Shown: positions 1 to 7,925 of the stretch, piece after piece
How the letters are laid out: every line of letters starts with the position of its first letter
Numbering within the stretch: position 1 is the stretch's first letter
From: a virus
DNA length: 22,068 bases
Direction: 5' to 3' (one strand)
Virus record (IMG/VR): IMGVR_UViG_3300031364_000014
Coordinates: 1 to 22,068 of that record
The notes under the pieces: generated by a model
The model's input: the letters and a program-made list of their open reading frames with translations, nothing else
The model's database searches: none
What the model was told of the DNA's origin: nothing
Position numbers and translations under genes: made by a program

Positions 1-743
1 ACTTCCTGTGTAGAGGGCGGCGCTGGGTTTGTTCCATCAAGCTTGTAAATACAATTATTCATACCTCCGTTTGCAGCGGCGCGAATCAAATCTCCGACTT
101 CTTGTGATGTTGAAACCGTTGAACTGATGTCATATGTATTTCCAGACCACGCAGGAAACTGGGCATATGTAAATGACAACGCATTGCCGAAAAGATATAG
201 TGAATTTAAATTAATCAATCCAGAAATAGCTGCTATATCATCTGTTAATGAATTATTAAAAAGAGACAAATTAACCAAATTAATTAATCCAGAAACAGCT
301 GATATGCCGTCAGTTAGTAAATTGCCGCTGGCATATAGCGTAGATAAGTTAGTTAATTTGGAAACAGCTGATAAACTACCAGGTATTGAATTAGTGCGGA
401 GATCTAAAGTAGTCAAATTAATTAATCCTGAAATTATACTGTCTAAATAATTTACTATATTGTTACTCATCGCCGCTAGATAAGTGGCTCCGCCAAGATC
501 ACCTGTAATCCTTATAGCTTTGCTACCTGCCAATGGATACTCGTGATCCCAATAAACGCCACCCGTCGTCAACACCAGCGGTTCAATCGGCCCGCCGTCT
601 CCTGGGTCAAAATACAGCGTGCCCGTCCCCTTCCAGGTGCTCGAGAAAGTACCAACCTTTGTGGTGACAATCGTCGCCACATTGTCTCTCTTATTATAAG
701 TAGTTTGATGAGGATAATAATTTGGATATATTACCGGAATCAT
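1..743 (-). CDS. Leucine-rich-repeat tail/fibre protein, N-terminal 247 residues (runs off left edge)
   Basis: The minus frame opens with ATG at 743 and stays open to base 1, so the C-terminus lies outside the window. An AGGT about 6 nt upstream serves as ribosome binding site. Residues 1-100 are a beta-rich module starting MIPVIYPNYYPHQ, with a segment GTLYFDPGDGGPIEPL. Residues 105-196 are four 23-residue LRR units of the form SGLINLxxLxLxxNxLxxxI. After them comes a module (STVSTSQEVGDLIRAAANGG, then YKLDGTNPAPPS) of the kind that follows LRRs in many phage and bacterial surface proteins. It is the last gene seen after the baseplate genes, where Mu-like phages put fibres and receptor-binding proteins, so a host-recognition or virion-surface role is inferred. 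Base composition changes sharply within the gene. Confidence 0.85.
   Translation of the reverse strand, partial: MIPVIYPNYYPHQTTYNKRDNVATIVTTKVGTFSSTWKGTGTLYFDPGDGGPIEPLVLTTGGVYWDHEYPLAGSKAIRITGDLGGATYLAAMSNNIVNYLDSIISGLINLTTLDLRTNSIPGSLSAVSKLTNLSTLYASGNLLTDGISAVSGLINLVNLSLFNNSLTDDIAAISGLINLNSLYLFGNALSFTYAQFPAWSGNTYDISSTVSTSQEVGDLIRAAANGGMNNCIYKLDGTNPAPPSTQE
156..431 (-). repeat. Four tandem 69-bp leucine-rich-repeat units
   Basis: Reading the minus strand, units lie at 431-363, 362-294, 293-225 and 224-156, each 23 codons. Their starts are SGLINLTTLDL, SKLTNLSTLYA, SGLINLVNLSL and SGLINLNSLYL, and each carries the LRR asparagine (TNSI, GNLL, NNSL, GNAL). Units 1 and 3 share gga tta att aat ttg exactly. 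The period is constant, so loss or gain of units would keep the frame. Confidence 0.85.
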
Positions 744-746
744 ATA

Positions 747-1097
747 TTAACCTGGCACTTTCGACATCACAGAAATACTCAAAACTCCATTAGCAGTAGC
801 TGACGTAGCTCTAATCACAGCTATTTTTAAACCCGTAGTGTCGGCAACAAATTTTACTATGCTACCTTCCGGTAAATATACATCAGTATCTACAACAGCA
901 GTAGGATCATTTGTAGCAATTTTTATCCAACTATTTACTGTTGACACAATACTATATTGTTCTCCTTTTGTCAAAACAGTAGATCTTGCACTTGTCGCAG
1001 TTACTGCAATATTAGCTACAACACCGCTAACAGGGCGCCCCATAATTTGACGTTGTACAAGATTCATTAGTTGCGGACCACTTCTATGACTGTACAT
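747..1097 (-). CDS. Small putative tail-associated structural protein, 116 aa
   Basis: I choose the ATG at 1097 (MYSHRSGPQL), because it has a strong GAGGTG 5 nt upstream and lies one base past the stop of the preceding gene. The upstream ATG at 1127 has no such site. The protein is rich in Thr, Val and Ser and looks all-beta, with segments TATSARSTVLTKGEQYSIVS and DVYLPEGSIVKFVADTTGLK. No catalytic motif, membrane segment or signal peptide is visible. It sits between the gp48-like baseplate protein and the LRR protein, so a small virion protein of the tail tip or fibre base is likely from context only. I do not recognise a named family. Confidence 0.75.
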   Translation of the reverse strand: MYSHRSGPQLMNLVQRQIMGRPVSGVVANIAVTATSARSTVLTKGEQYSIVSTVNSWIKIATNDPTAVVDTDVYLPEGSIVKFVADTTGLKIAVIRATSATANGVLSISVMSKVPG

Positions 1098-1098
1098 A

Positions 1099-1782
1099 TT
1101 ACACCTCAATCCAGTAGATAACGGCATGCGCTTGTGTAACTTTTTCTAAAATACATTTCAATATTTCATTGTCTAACGCACCGCTATTAATTGTTATTTG
1201 AAAACGCGAATTTCCAGATCTTCCACCCATACGTTCAACATTCATTCTAGCAACGCCCATTATTCGAGCATTTAAATCAACGATATTTTCTTCAACTGTT
1301 ATATCATAGCCAAGACTTTCAGCAACGTCTAAATAAAATTGTTTATTTGTTGTTTGCGAGCCAAATAAAAATTTCACATGCGCAATTTTTTGCAAATCAC
1401 TTTCAGTTAATTCTAATTGTGACATGCATTCATCCGGAATACCTAATACACGCAAAAAATCAGTCAGATGATCACCAGTACAATTTATAGGATCGGTATC
1501 ATTTAAATAACTAATTGCATTACTTTCAAGCTCAACAAGTCTAGAAGCAAAACAAGCAAGCAAACGTTTAAATAAATCACCTTCTGAATCACCAGTTAAA
1601 ATGGAATCGTACAAAATATCATCTGATGATATAGAATCATTATATACTGTACTGGACGTTATTGAATCTTGTACAATATAAGACAAGAAAAGTTTTTCTA
1701 GTCTATATAATATACCTTTTGGCAATAGTCTACACAATGCTTCGGTATAATCATAAACTGTACGTGTAAGACTAAAAGTCAT
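1099..1782 (-). CDS. Mu gp48-like (YmfQ/DUF2313) baseplate protein
   Basis: A 227-aa protein with the family's N-terminal signature YTEALCRLLPKGILYRLE (in relatives usually LLPRGxxW) near residues 12-29. A mid-region LVELESNAISYLNDTDP matches the family's helix ending in DP. The C-terminal SRFQITINSGALDNEILKC and AHAVIYWIEV match the part where relatives have ALECxxxRLKPAHTxV. Known members are baseplate components assembled beside gp47. The start overlaps the gp47-like gene by 11 nt, and a GGAG lies about 11 nt upstream of the ATG. A Ser/Asp-rich stretch at residues 38-67 separates the two conserved parts and contains three degenerate 10-residue repeats. Confidence 0.9.
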   Translation of the reverse strand: MTFSLTRTVYDYTEALCRLLPKGILYRLEKLFLSYIVQDSITSSTVYNDSISSDDILYDSILTGDSEGDLFKRLLACFASRLVELESNAISYLNDTDPINCTGDHLTDFLRVLGIPDECMSQLELTESDLQKIAHVKFLFGSQTTNKQFYLDVAESLGYDITVEENIVDLNARIMGVARMNVERMGGRSGNSRFQITINSGALDNEILKCILEKVTQAHAVIYWIEV

Positions 1783-2833
1783 TATAAGTCAATTCTCCTA
1801 ACTTCAATAATTCTGGTGGATCACTTGTTACATTGTCTACACCAATAGACACACTACCTTTTACAATATCAATTATCTCATAATCCGTAGGAAATGTACT
1901 AGATATTGCGCGTTGTATTTCCCACAAATATAATGTTGCTCCTGAACGAGCACTCACAATGAATAAATCTTCAAGCGCACTTTCAATCAATGCTTGCTGT
2001 GTTACTGTGTTTGGATTCAAAACCAAATCAATATCGACATCTATAGGAGTACAATTTATATAAGAAACATTAGCTGGAACTGGCTTTTGTGCCTCAATGT
2101 AATCCTCTGCCGCATCTTTCACTTCTGTACTCACAGGAGACAGTGTATTAGTTGCGAACACACAGGCAACTGTGCCGGCACCTAACCAATATTTTCCTGG
2201 TATACACCAACAATAACCAATACCTGTAACTTGTTTACCCCATCGTTCATAGTCTGCTTGATTTCCAGAGTGCGGTGGACTGCGAAAACGATCAAGTACG
2301 CGCGCGCGCCAAGCTTCAAGACCTTCAATATCTTCACCATTATCAAAACCAGAAACTACAGAAACATCAGAATCAATATCAGAACTAATTTCTGACAATG
2401 AAAAAGTTATTTCGGTTGTATTATATTCTGTGCCTGTATCTAACGCAACAGTTGACACTGACACAGTTGTTCCGATAATAAAATCATCTTCTGTTTTGTA
2501 CTCTTTACCGGATGGACTTACAATAAGTGTTCCAGCGTCAACAGTGTAATCAGTTGTACCAGTAAAAGCAACAAAACCGCTTGTATATGTCGCGCCTTTT
2601 CGCGGTAAATTGAAAATAGTCCCCCAACGTTTTAGACCTTTTTCATCGCATAAATCTGGTAAAAACTGTCGCCACAAATAATCTAAATAGCCATTCATTC
2701 CGTGTATAGCACCAGAAAACACAAGTGCTAAAAGACCAAGTGTTGAAACATCTGGTACATCTTTTTTTGTAATACGTGACTTCATATCAGCAGTTATATC
2801 ATTATAAATTTCTAAAAGTGTTTTTCTTGCCAT
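1772..2833 (-). CDS. Mu gp47-like baseplate J protein
   Basis: A 353-aa protein of the usual family length. N-terminal MARKTLLEIYNDITADM leads into the conserved helix with LARVFSGAIHG-like text (here LLALVFSGAIHGMNGYLDYL), where relatives read the same element. The strongest match is GLEAWRARVLDRFRSPPHSG followed by NQADYERWGKQVTGIGYCWC, the family's E-x-WR-x-R and G-x-x-x-DY segments. The family forms the baseplate wedge that links the hub to the fibres in contractile tails. The gene starts 2 nt after the stop of the gp46-like gene and overlaps the gp48-like gene. Confidence 0.95.
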   Translation of the reverse strand: MARKTLLEIYNDITADMKSRITKKDVPDVSTLGLLALVFSGAIHGMNGYLDYLWRQFLPDLCDEKGLKRWGTIFNLPRKGATYTSGFVAFTGTTDYTVDAGTLIVSPSGKEYKTEDDFIIGTTVSVSTVALDTGTEYNTTEITFSLSEISSDIDSDVSVVSGFDNGEDIEGLEAWRARVLDRFRSPPHSGNQADYERWGKQVTGIGYCWCIPGKYWLGAGTVACVFATNTLSPVSTEVKDAAEDYIEAQKPVPANVSYINCTPIDVDIDLVLNPNTVTQQALIESALEDLFIVSARSGATLYLWEIQRAISSTFPTDYEIIDIVKGSVSIGVDNVTSDPPELLKLGELTYNDF

Positions 2834-2835
2834 TT

Positions 2836-3216
2836 TTATTCCGTGTAGTGTATCTCCAAATTTATCCGATTAATTGCTTGTCGATACACAGAAACATCAA
2901 TAGAGGATACCATTTTTTGGTCTAGTAACCATTGTAAAGCGTCAATACTATACTGCTTTATTAAAGCTATTGTCGTGTCATTTATTGTCGCTCTTTCTAA
3001 TGTCCACAACAATGAGCCAATACTCCTACCGAGCAATACGTCGCCCCAAAAACCTTGTTCATTGTTATAACGTTTATCAATAAATAATGAATTGACAATA
3101 GCTGTAGCTATTGTGTTGTCTGCGATTAGATCACTATTCTCAACGCGCAAACGTCCAGTTCCTGGTAAAGTACCACCAGCAGTAAAGTAAAAAAGTTTTA
3201 CATCAAATATTGCCAT
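2836..3216 (-). CDS. Mu gp46-like baseplate protein
   Basis: The 126-aa product has the family core in order: an early Asp-rich beta region, then AIVNSLFIDKRYNNEQGFWG, then GSLLWTLERA and YSIDALQWLLD. Relatives show the equivalent LxTAVxISLFTDRRA, RGWWGD, GSRLWLL and ALQWL elements. The family has the fold of T4 gp25 and forms the inner baseplate wedge joining the sheath to the hub. Its ATG overlaps the stop of the gp45-like gene as TAATG, which implies translational coupling. Confidence 0.92.
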   Translation of the reverse strand: MAIFDVKLFYFTAGGTLPGTGRLRVENSDLIADNTIATAIVNSLFIDKRYNNEQGFWGDVLLGRSIGSLLWTLERATINDTTIALIKQYSIDALQWLLDQKMVSSIDVSVYRQAINRINLEIHYTE

Positions 3217-3773
3217 TAATCAGCCTTTAAATTACTACTACCAGTTGATCCTGGACCACTTCCAAAAGCGGCTTGAAAAGCAGTTTTTAAAGAAGCGCCA
3301 TTATCAATTGTAGGTGAAATTGGCGGCACCCAAGTTGAAAATACAGTATATAGTTTCTGCCATAATAAGTCATTCTTATTAGCAATAGTCACATTTGACG
3401 CGCCAGTGCCTACAGAAAAAATATTTTGTGTAGTCTCAATATTTCCGTTTTTAGCGAGTAATATTTTTTGGCCATATTGAGAATAAATTGCTACTTCACC
3501 ATTTTCAACTTGTACTCTATACACACCACTATCACAAGCAATAACTATTTGATGATCTTTATCTCCAGACAAACAAAGAGATACTCCTTCACTATTCTGT
3601 GGTGGGTTACTAGTTAAACCATAATTTTGTATTCGTTCAACTTTATCTGTCACTTCATCATACAATCCAGATATTTTAACAAGCTGTATTTGGTCGGAAT
3701 CATACACTGCTTTTACTAAAACTTTAGTAACAATATTTTGCATTCTACGAGTTATTTTATTGACTACACTCAT
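3216..3773 (-). CDS. Mu gp45-like baseplate spike protein (gpV class)
   Basis: A 185-aa protein. After an N-terminal OB-like region comes ERIQNYGLTSNPP, where relatives read HYGFTSxP. Then follow KDHQIVIACDSGVYRVQVEN and GEVAIYSQYGQKILL, matching the beta-helix spike core. The C-terminal tail has TWVPPISPT, DNGASLKTAFQ and GSGPGSTGSSNLKAD, an ending common in this family. The protein trimerises into the membrane-piercing spike. I see no HxH iron-binding tip motif of the sort found at the end of P2 and Mu spikes, so a separate tip protein or a blunt apex is possible. The gene overlaps its neighbours on both sides. Confidence 0.9.
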   Translation of the reverse strand: MSVVNKITRRMQNIVTKVLVKAVYDSDQIQLVKISGLYDEVTDKVERIQNYGLTSNPPQNSEGVSLCLSGDKDHQIVIACDSGVYRVQVENGEVAIYSQYGQKILLAKNGNIETTQNIFSVGTGASNVTIANKNDLLWQKLYTVFSTWVPPISPTIDNGASLKTAFQAAFGSGPGSTGSSNLKAD

Positions 3774-4798
3774 TTAGTTAAGCTCACTTGCTCACTTGGA
3801 TTTGCTGAATAAGTTCCAGGCGGAACAAATGTAAGTCTAATTTGTGTTCCTTGATCTCCCTGAGATAAATCCAATTCAGACAATATCCATAAACTATGCC
3901 GATTTTGTTGATCTGTAAAAGTAATTAAATCGCCTAATTTCCAAAAAGATTTGTTATTAAATACAATCGTCGATACAATTTGTAGCGATTTACCACGGCC
4001 ATTTCTTACTTGTGCTTCCCAATATACACGTTCTCTAAGTGTTTTTCGAGCAAGTCTTCCTTCAACTATAAATAGCCTTGGCCTATATCTATTCAAAGAA
4101 GCGTCATAAGCTTTTGCTCCAGTTGATATAATAGACTTTGTCCAAGCTTTGCCTTGGCCTGAATATTGCGACAATCCAATATACTCAGAATTTATATCAC
4201 TGCTTGACTCAGTATAATCCATAGATAGTATATCTTTTTGTCCAATATAAAAATTATATACTGATACGCTTGATTCACTTGAATTCTCTATTGATAAATT
4301 TCCATTTGGTAATTGTTTAGGTAAAACAGCATAAAAACGACACAGTCTTTCAATGGCTTCAAAAGCAGTTTCATTCGTTTGAAAATTAAATTTTTCAATA
4401 ACAGGATTATTACTTACATTACTTTCAAGTTGAATTTCAAAAGGATCTAGTATTACTTTCAATAAATCAATAAATGTCTTTCTAACAAAAGATCGTTTAA
4501 GTAATGCGCTACTCTCTACAAGATCAACACACCTTGATTCACAAGTTATACTTGTTAATGTACCATTATCAGAGTAACTTCTTTTAAGCGTCGTGATATA
4601 ACCAGAAAAAAATTGTATCTTATTTCCTTTATACTCAATGCGTGCTTCACAAGTAGAGCCTAGCTTACACACAAAATCTTTATCATATATATCAACTGAG
4701 AGCTCATGAACTATAGAATCAAGAGAACTTTGAAAAGAAATAAATTCCTTTCTGAATATTTTAGTATTATCGATTAATAGTTCGAAGATAGCTTTCAT
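3770..4798 (-). CDS. Mu gp44-like baseplate hub protein (late control D class)
   Basis: A 342-aa protein. The N-terminal beta-barrel region has the family's ELSVDIYDKDF and GSTCEARIEYKGNKIQFFSG, then GYITTLKRSYSDNG. The middle contains ESRCVDLVESSALL and the domain with FQTNETAFEAIERLCRFYAV, which in relatives reads ETAFEAIERLARxxG. The C-terminal part KSFWKLGDLITFTDQQ matches the late region. The family has a T4 gp27-like hub fold and forms the trimeric base on which the gp45-class spike sits. The start overlaps the gp43-like gene as ATGA. Confidence 0.92.
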   Translation of the reverse strand: MKAIFELLIDNTKIFRKEFISFQSSLDSIVHELSVDIYDKDFVCKLGSTCEARIEYKGNKIQFFSGYITTLKRSYSDNGTLTSITCESRCVDLVESSALLKRSFVRKTFIDLLKVILDPFEIQLESNVSNNPVIEKFNFQTNETAFEAIERLCRFYAVLPKQLPNGNLSIENSSESSVSVYNFYIGQKDILSMDYTESSSDINSEYIGLSQYSGQGKAWTKSIISTGAKAYDASLNRYRPRLFIVEGRLARKTLRERVYWEAQVRNGRGKSLQIVSTIVFNNKSFWKLGDLITFTDQQNRHSLWILSELDLSQGDQGTQIRLTFVPPGTYSANPSEQVSLTK

Positions 4799-5967
4799 TT
4801 TGTTTTTACAGTCAACTCTATAGCAGCGGGTACGAATAAAGGATGCTCAATATTATTTGCAGCTAAAATTATTTCTTCATAATCAAGATCACCATTAATA
4901 CTATAACACAACTCAAGACTAGTTTGTTGTTGTAATAGACTAATATTTTTATTAGTCGGAAGTGATAAAAAGCGTTGATCTAAATCAAAATATAGTGCTT
5001 GTCTCAAACTACGTACAGCGGAAAATAAGTCATCAGAAATAGGACTACTAGAAAAAGAATTAATTTCACTAAATATAAATTGTGCATTTTCATTGGCTTC
5101 ATTTGACGTTTCAAAAGCTGTCTCGCCAATCAAAACACTAAAAGAAGCAAGCGACAAATAATACACAAGCTGTGCTATTTGAACAGCCGAATCATTATTA
5201 CTATTCTGTTCTTTTAGCTGTATCATTTCAGCCATTAAAGAACGTTGTTCATATAATTGATTTCTACCATCATCAATAGTAAAAAATTCTCCAGTCACTA
5301 TTTCTGTGCCTAAAGACACAATATCATCTAAAGCATTTACTAGTATACTAGGAGTTAAGCTTAACTCGACAACTTTTCCTTTAGCATTTTCAAGCACGCG
5401 TCTCACTGACGCAGTTGAAACAGCAGCTTGACGAATACGCGCAATAACATCAAGACACTCTTCTACAACATTTTTTACCGCGTCAAATTGCGCCTTAGCT
5501 TTATCCAGTAAAGAATACTCTTGAACAAAATCAGTTTTTGCTTGTTCTGTAAATACACTTCGCGCTTCTCTCAATTCTTTTCGAGTATCTTTTACACTTG
5601 GTGCAAGTTGATCTGTCTCTTCTCTATTAAAAGTTATTGTATAATAAATTACACCAAAATCTTTTGTATCCGTATGTGCTGTGTATCTGTCAACACTACA
5701 ATAGATAGGCCCCCGCCAAGGGCTAATTAAAAAACCACTTTGACCATCTTCCAGTACACGTTCAAAGTTGTCTCGTTGATCTTCAATATTATCGCCCAAA
5801 ATATACGCATTATTGACAACAAATGAATAATCAATAAGACCCATTTTTTCTTTATCAGATCTATCGATACCAGGATACACATGTGCGCTAATTCTGGTAC
5901 CGCTAGTTTTAGTCTCATCAGGTATATAAAAAGAAATTCCTTTATAGCTAGCTTTTAAATATTGCAT
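4795..5967 (-). CDS. Mu gp43-like tail protein (DNA circularization N-terminal family)
   Basis: A 390-aa protein. The first 130 residues are the recognisable domain: YKGISFYIPDETKTSGTRIS, then HVYPGIDRSDKEKMG, NFERVLEDGQSGFLISPWRG and YYTITFNRE. Relatives have the same G-x-x-F, H-x-YPxRD, LxxPGxGxLxHPxxG and F-x-E pattern. The remainder is helical and less conserved. Despite the family name, Mu-type members are tail/baseplate components between the tape measure and the hub. Its ATG overlaps the tape-measure stop as TAATG. A Glu/Lys-rich helix at residues 128-160 could be a coiled coil. Confidence 0.9.
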   Translation of the reverse strand: MQYLKASYKGISFYIPDETKTSGTRISAHVYPGIDRSDKEKMGLIDYSFVVNNAYILGDNIEDQRDNFERVLEDGQSGFLISPWRGPIYCSVDRYTAHTDTKDFGVIYYTITFNREETDQLAPSVKDTRKELREARSVFTEQAKTDFVQEYSLLDKAKAQFDAVKNVVEECLDVIARIRQAAVSTASVRRVLENAKGKVVELSLTPSILVNALDDIVSLGTEIVTGEFFTIDDGRNQLYEQRSLMAEMIQLKEQNSNNDSAVQIAQLVYYLSLASFSVLIGETAFETSNEANENAQFIFSEINSFSSSPISDDLFSAVRSLRQALYFDLDQRFLSLPTNKNISLLQQQTSLELCYSINGDLDYEEIILAANNIEHPLFVPAAIELTVKTK

Positions 5968-7925
5968 TATAGAGCCCCCTCCATAACGCCACCTTTATGC
6001 TCAATAGCAATAGATTTAACATTTTTACCATTTTTTACTTTTGCGCGTACGCCTGGCAAACCTTCAATAACAACAGTAACATTTGAGTCTACTGATTGTT
6101 TTTTGTCTTCGCCCCACAATTCATCCAGTATATCAGGTAAATAAGAGCCTTTATATTTATCCTCTAATTCTTTATCAATATTTTTTAAATGCACATTTCG
6201 TTTGGCTTGCTCTAATTGTTTCAAGCGATCTTCTTGTACAGACACAAAACTTGATTTGTATCCAAAACCTAAACCTCCTCCGCGTGCTTGTGCTGCAAAA
6301 TCAAGTTCCGCTACAGCCGCTCTATCAGAAGCGACAACTTTTTTAGCATTAACAATATCTTTATCTAGTTGTTTCTCGCTACGTTTAGATAAATCACGTT
6401 TCTTTACAGTATCCTCAAGATCTTTTCGAAGTAGTTCTATCTCATGTCTGGCTTTAGCAGCTGGCTCAATAATATTGTCGTGAATAAGCGTACCTATTTC
6501 CCAACCAACAGCGCCAGCTGCTAATAAACTAACAGCTGTAGTAGTACCTTTAGCTACTTTACCTGCTGTAGATAATTTTGTGCTTGTAAGTTCCGCTTGT
6601 AAACCTGTTTCCTTCAATGCAACTGCTTGTGCTTTTTCAGCTATAATTGCTTGGTTTGTTATTACCAAATACGCTCTATGCACATCGCGAAGTTTTCCAA
6701 ATACCGTTATAATACCAGAAATAGCCCCCATTGTTTTACCAAAGAGTAACACAAGTGGCCCTATTGTAGCAATCAAGCCAAGAATCTTTAAACGTGTTTC
6801 CAGTTGCTCGTCAGATAAACTATTAAATTTATCGATCAAATTACTGACATGAGGCAACAATTTTGCCAACACGGGCATCAATTTATCGCCAATTTCAATA
6901 AACATTACTCGAACTTGCTGAACACTTTGATCAAAGGCAAAACCAGTTTTATTTATTCCTTCTGTTTGTGCTTTAAAAGCTCTATCCAAGGCTCCACTAG
7001 CGTGAGCCATCTCTTCTGTTTTTTGTTTTAAGGTATCTGCTTGTTTACCAGTTAAAGCAAACAACGCAATTAAAGCTTCTTTTCTTTGGATCAATTCACC
7101 AAATTTTTCAGCTTGTCCACCAGTAGCTTTTTGTAGTTCCTCTAATGTTTTCTCGAAGCCAAGTTTTTGAACCATAGCGACAGCCGATCCATATTTCTTG
7201 GCAAGTTTTTCCATGTCCGAAGTAGGCTTAACAAAAGCACCCAATAATGATTTTATTTGTGTAGCTACCTCAGCAGTATTACCAGTTACACCAGTCAATG
7301 TAGCAAATTGACCAAATAATTTTTCTTGCGAAATACCTAATTTATCAGCAAGTGGGATTACAGATCCCATTGTTGCGGCCAATTCTGGAAATGTTGTTTG
7401 ACCTAAACGAACAGTTTCAAAAGATAAATCAGCCGCTTTCTGAACAGCTTGCGCGCTAGTATCACCATAGCCTTTTGTTACTGCGGACAAAAGATTTAAT
7501 GATTCAGCAGTTGTAGATACACCGGCTTTTGCCGCCTTTGCTACAACAGCAAGTCTACTCATTGTTTCAGTAGAATCGCCAAAAGCAGAAATAGTTTGAT
7601 ACAAACCTCCTTCGGCAAGTTCTCTTTCGTTTGTTGCCGTCACTTTTGACAAATTTAATAACTCAGTTTTGAGATCTTGTAACCGCTTTGTTTGCCCAGG
7701 AATAAGTGTGCCAACATTGGCCATAGAAGCATTAAAATCTTTGGCCATTTTCAGACTTGCGACACCAGCAATGGCAATAGGAAGTGTCACAGATCTAGTA
7801 AGCGTTGAGCCAGCTTTTGTAACAGTTGCACCCATTGCAGCAAAACTTTTGTGCAATCTATTAAAGTCTTTTGTCCATTTATCTTGTGATAAAATTGGGA
7901 CTTTAATTGGTGCAGTTGTTGGCAT
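5967..7925 (-). CDS. Tape measure protein (TP901 type)
   Basis: A 652-aa protein. Residues 1-60 are the amphipathic start, with KAGSTLTRSVTLPIAIAGVA. Residues 65-330 are the TP901 core: DFNASMANVGTLIPGQ, the stretch GGLYQTISAFGDSTETMSRL, SLNLLSAVTKGYGDTSAQAV and FPELAATMGSVIPLADKLGI. A hydrophobic segment ILGLIATIGPLVLLFG at about 380-400 fits the membrane-inserting part. A Lys/Glu/Asp-rich coiled-coil region follows near 490-590. The protein sets tail length and is released on DNA ejection. At about 650 residues it predicts a fairly short tail by the usual 1.5 angstrom per residue rule (inference). Its ATG overlaps the stop of the frameshifted chaperone as TAATG. Confidence 0.92.
   Translation of the reverse strand: MPTTAPIKVPILSQDKWTKDFNRLHKSFAAMGATVTKAGSTLTRSVTLPIAIAGVASLKMAKDFNASMANVGTLIPGQTKRLQDLKTELLNLSKVTATNERELAEGGLYQTISAFGDSTETMSRLAVVAKAAKAGVSTTAESLNLLSAVTKGYGDTSAQAVQKAADLSFETVRLGQTTFPELAATMGSVIPLADKLGISQEKLFGQFATLTGVTGNTAEVATQIKSLLGAFVKPTSDMEKLAKKYGSAVAMVQKLGFEKTLEELQKATGGQAEKFGELIQRKEALIALFALTGKQADTLKQKTEEMAHASGALDRAFKAQTEGINKTGFAFDQSVQQVRVMFIEIGDKLMPVLAKLLPHVSNLIDKFNSLSDEQLETRLKILGLIATIGPLVLLFGKTMGAISGIITVFGKLRDVHRAYLVITNQAIIAEKAQAVALKETGLQAELTSTKLSTAGKVAKGTTTAVSLLAAGAVGWEIGTLIHDNIIEPAAKARHEIELLRKDLEDTVKKRDLSKRSEKQLDKDIVNAKKVVASDRAAVAELDFAAQARGGGLGFGYKSSFVSVQEDRLKQLEQAKRNVHLKNIDKELEDKYKGSYLPDILDELWGEDKKQSVDSNVTVVIEGLPGVRAKVKNGKNVKSIAIEHKGGVMEGAL

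Noticed and set aside
127-450. Plus-strand frame with repeated INPE-like text
   Set aside because: It is the antisense shadow of the four LRR units; the repetition comes from the coding repeats on the minus strand.
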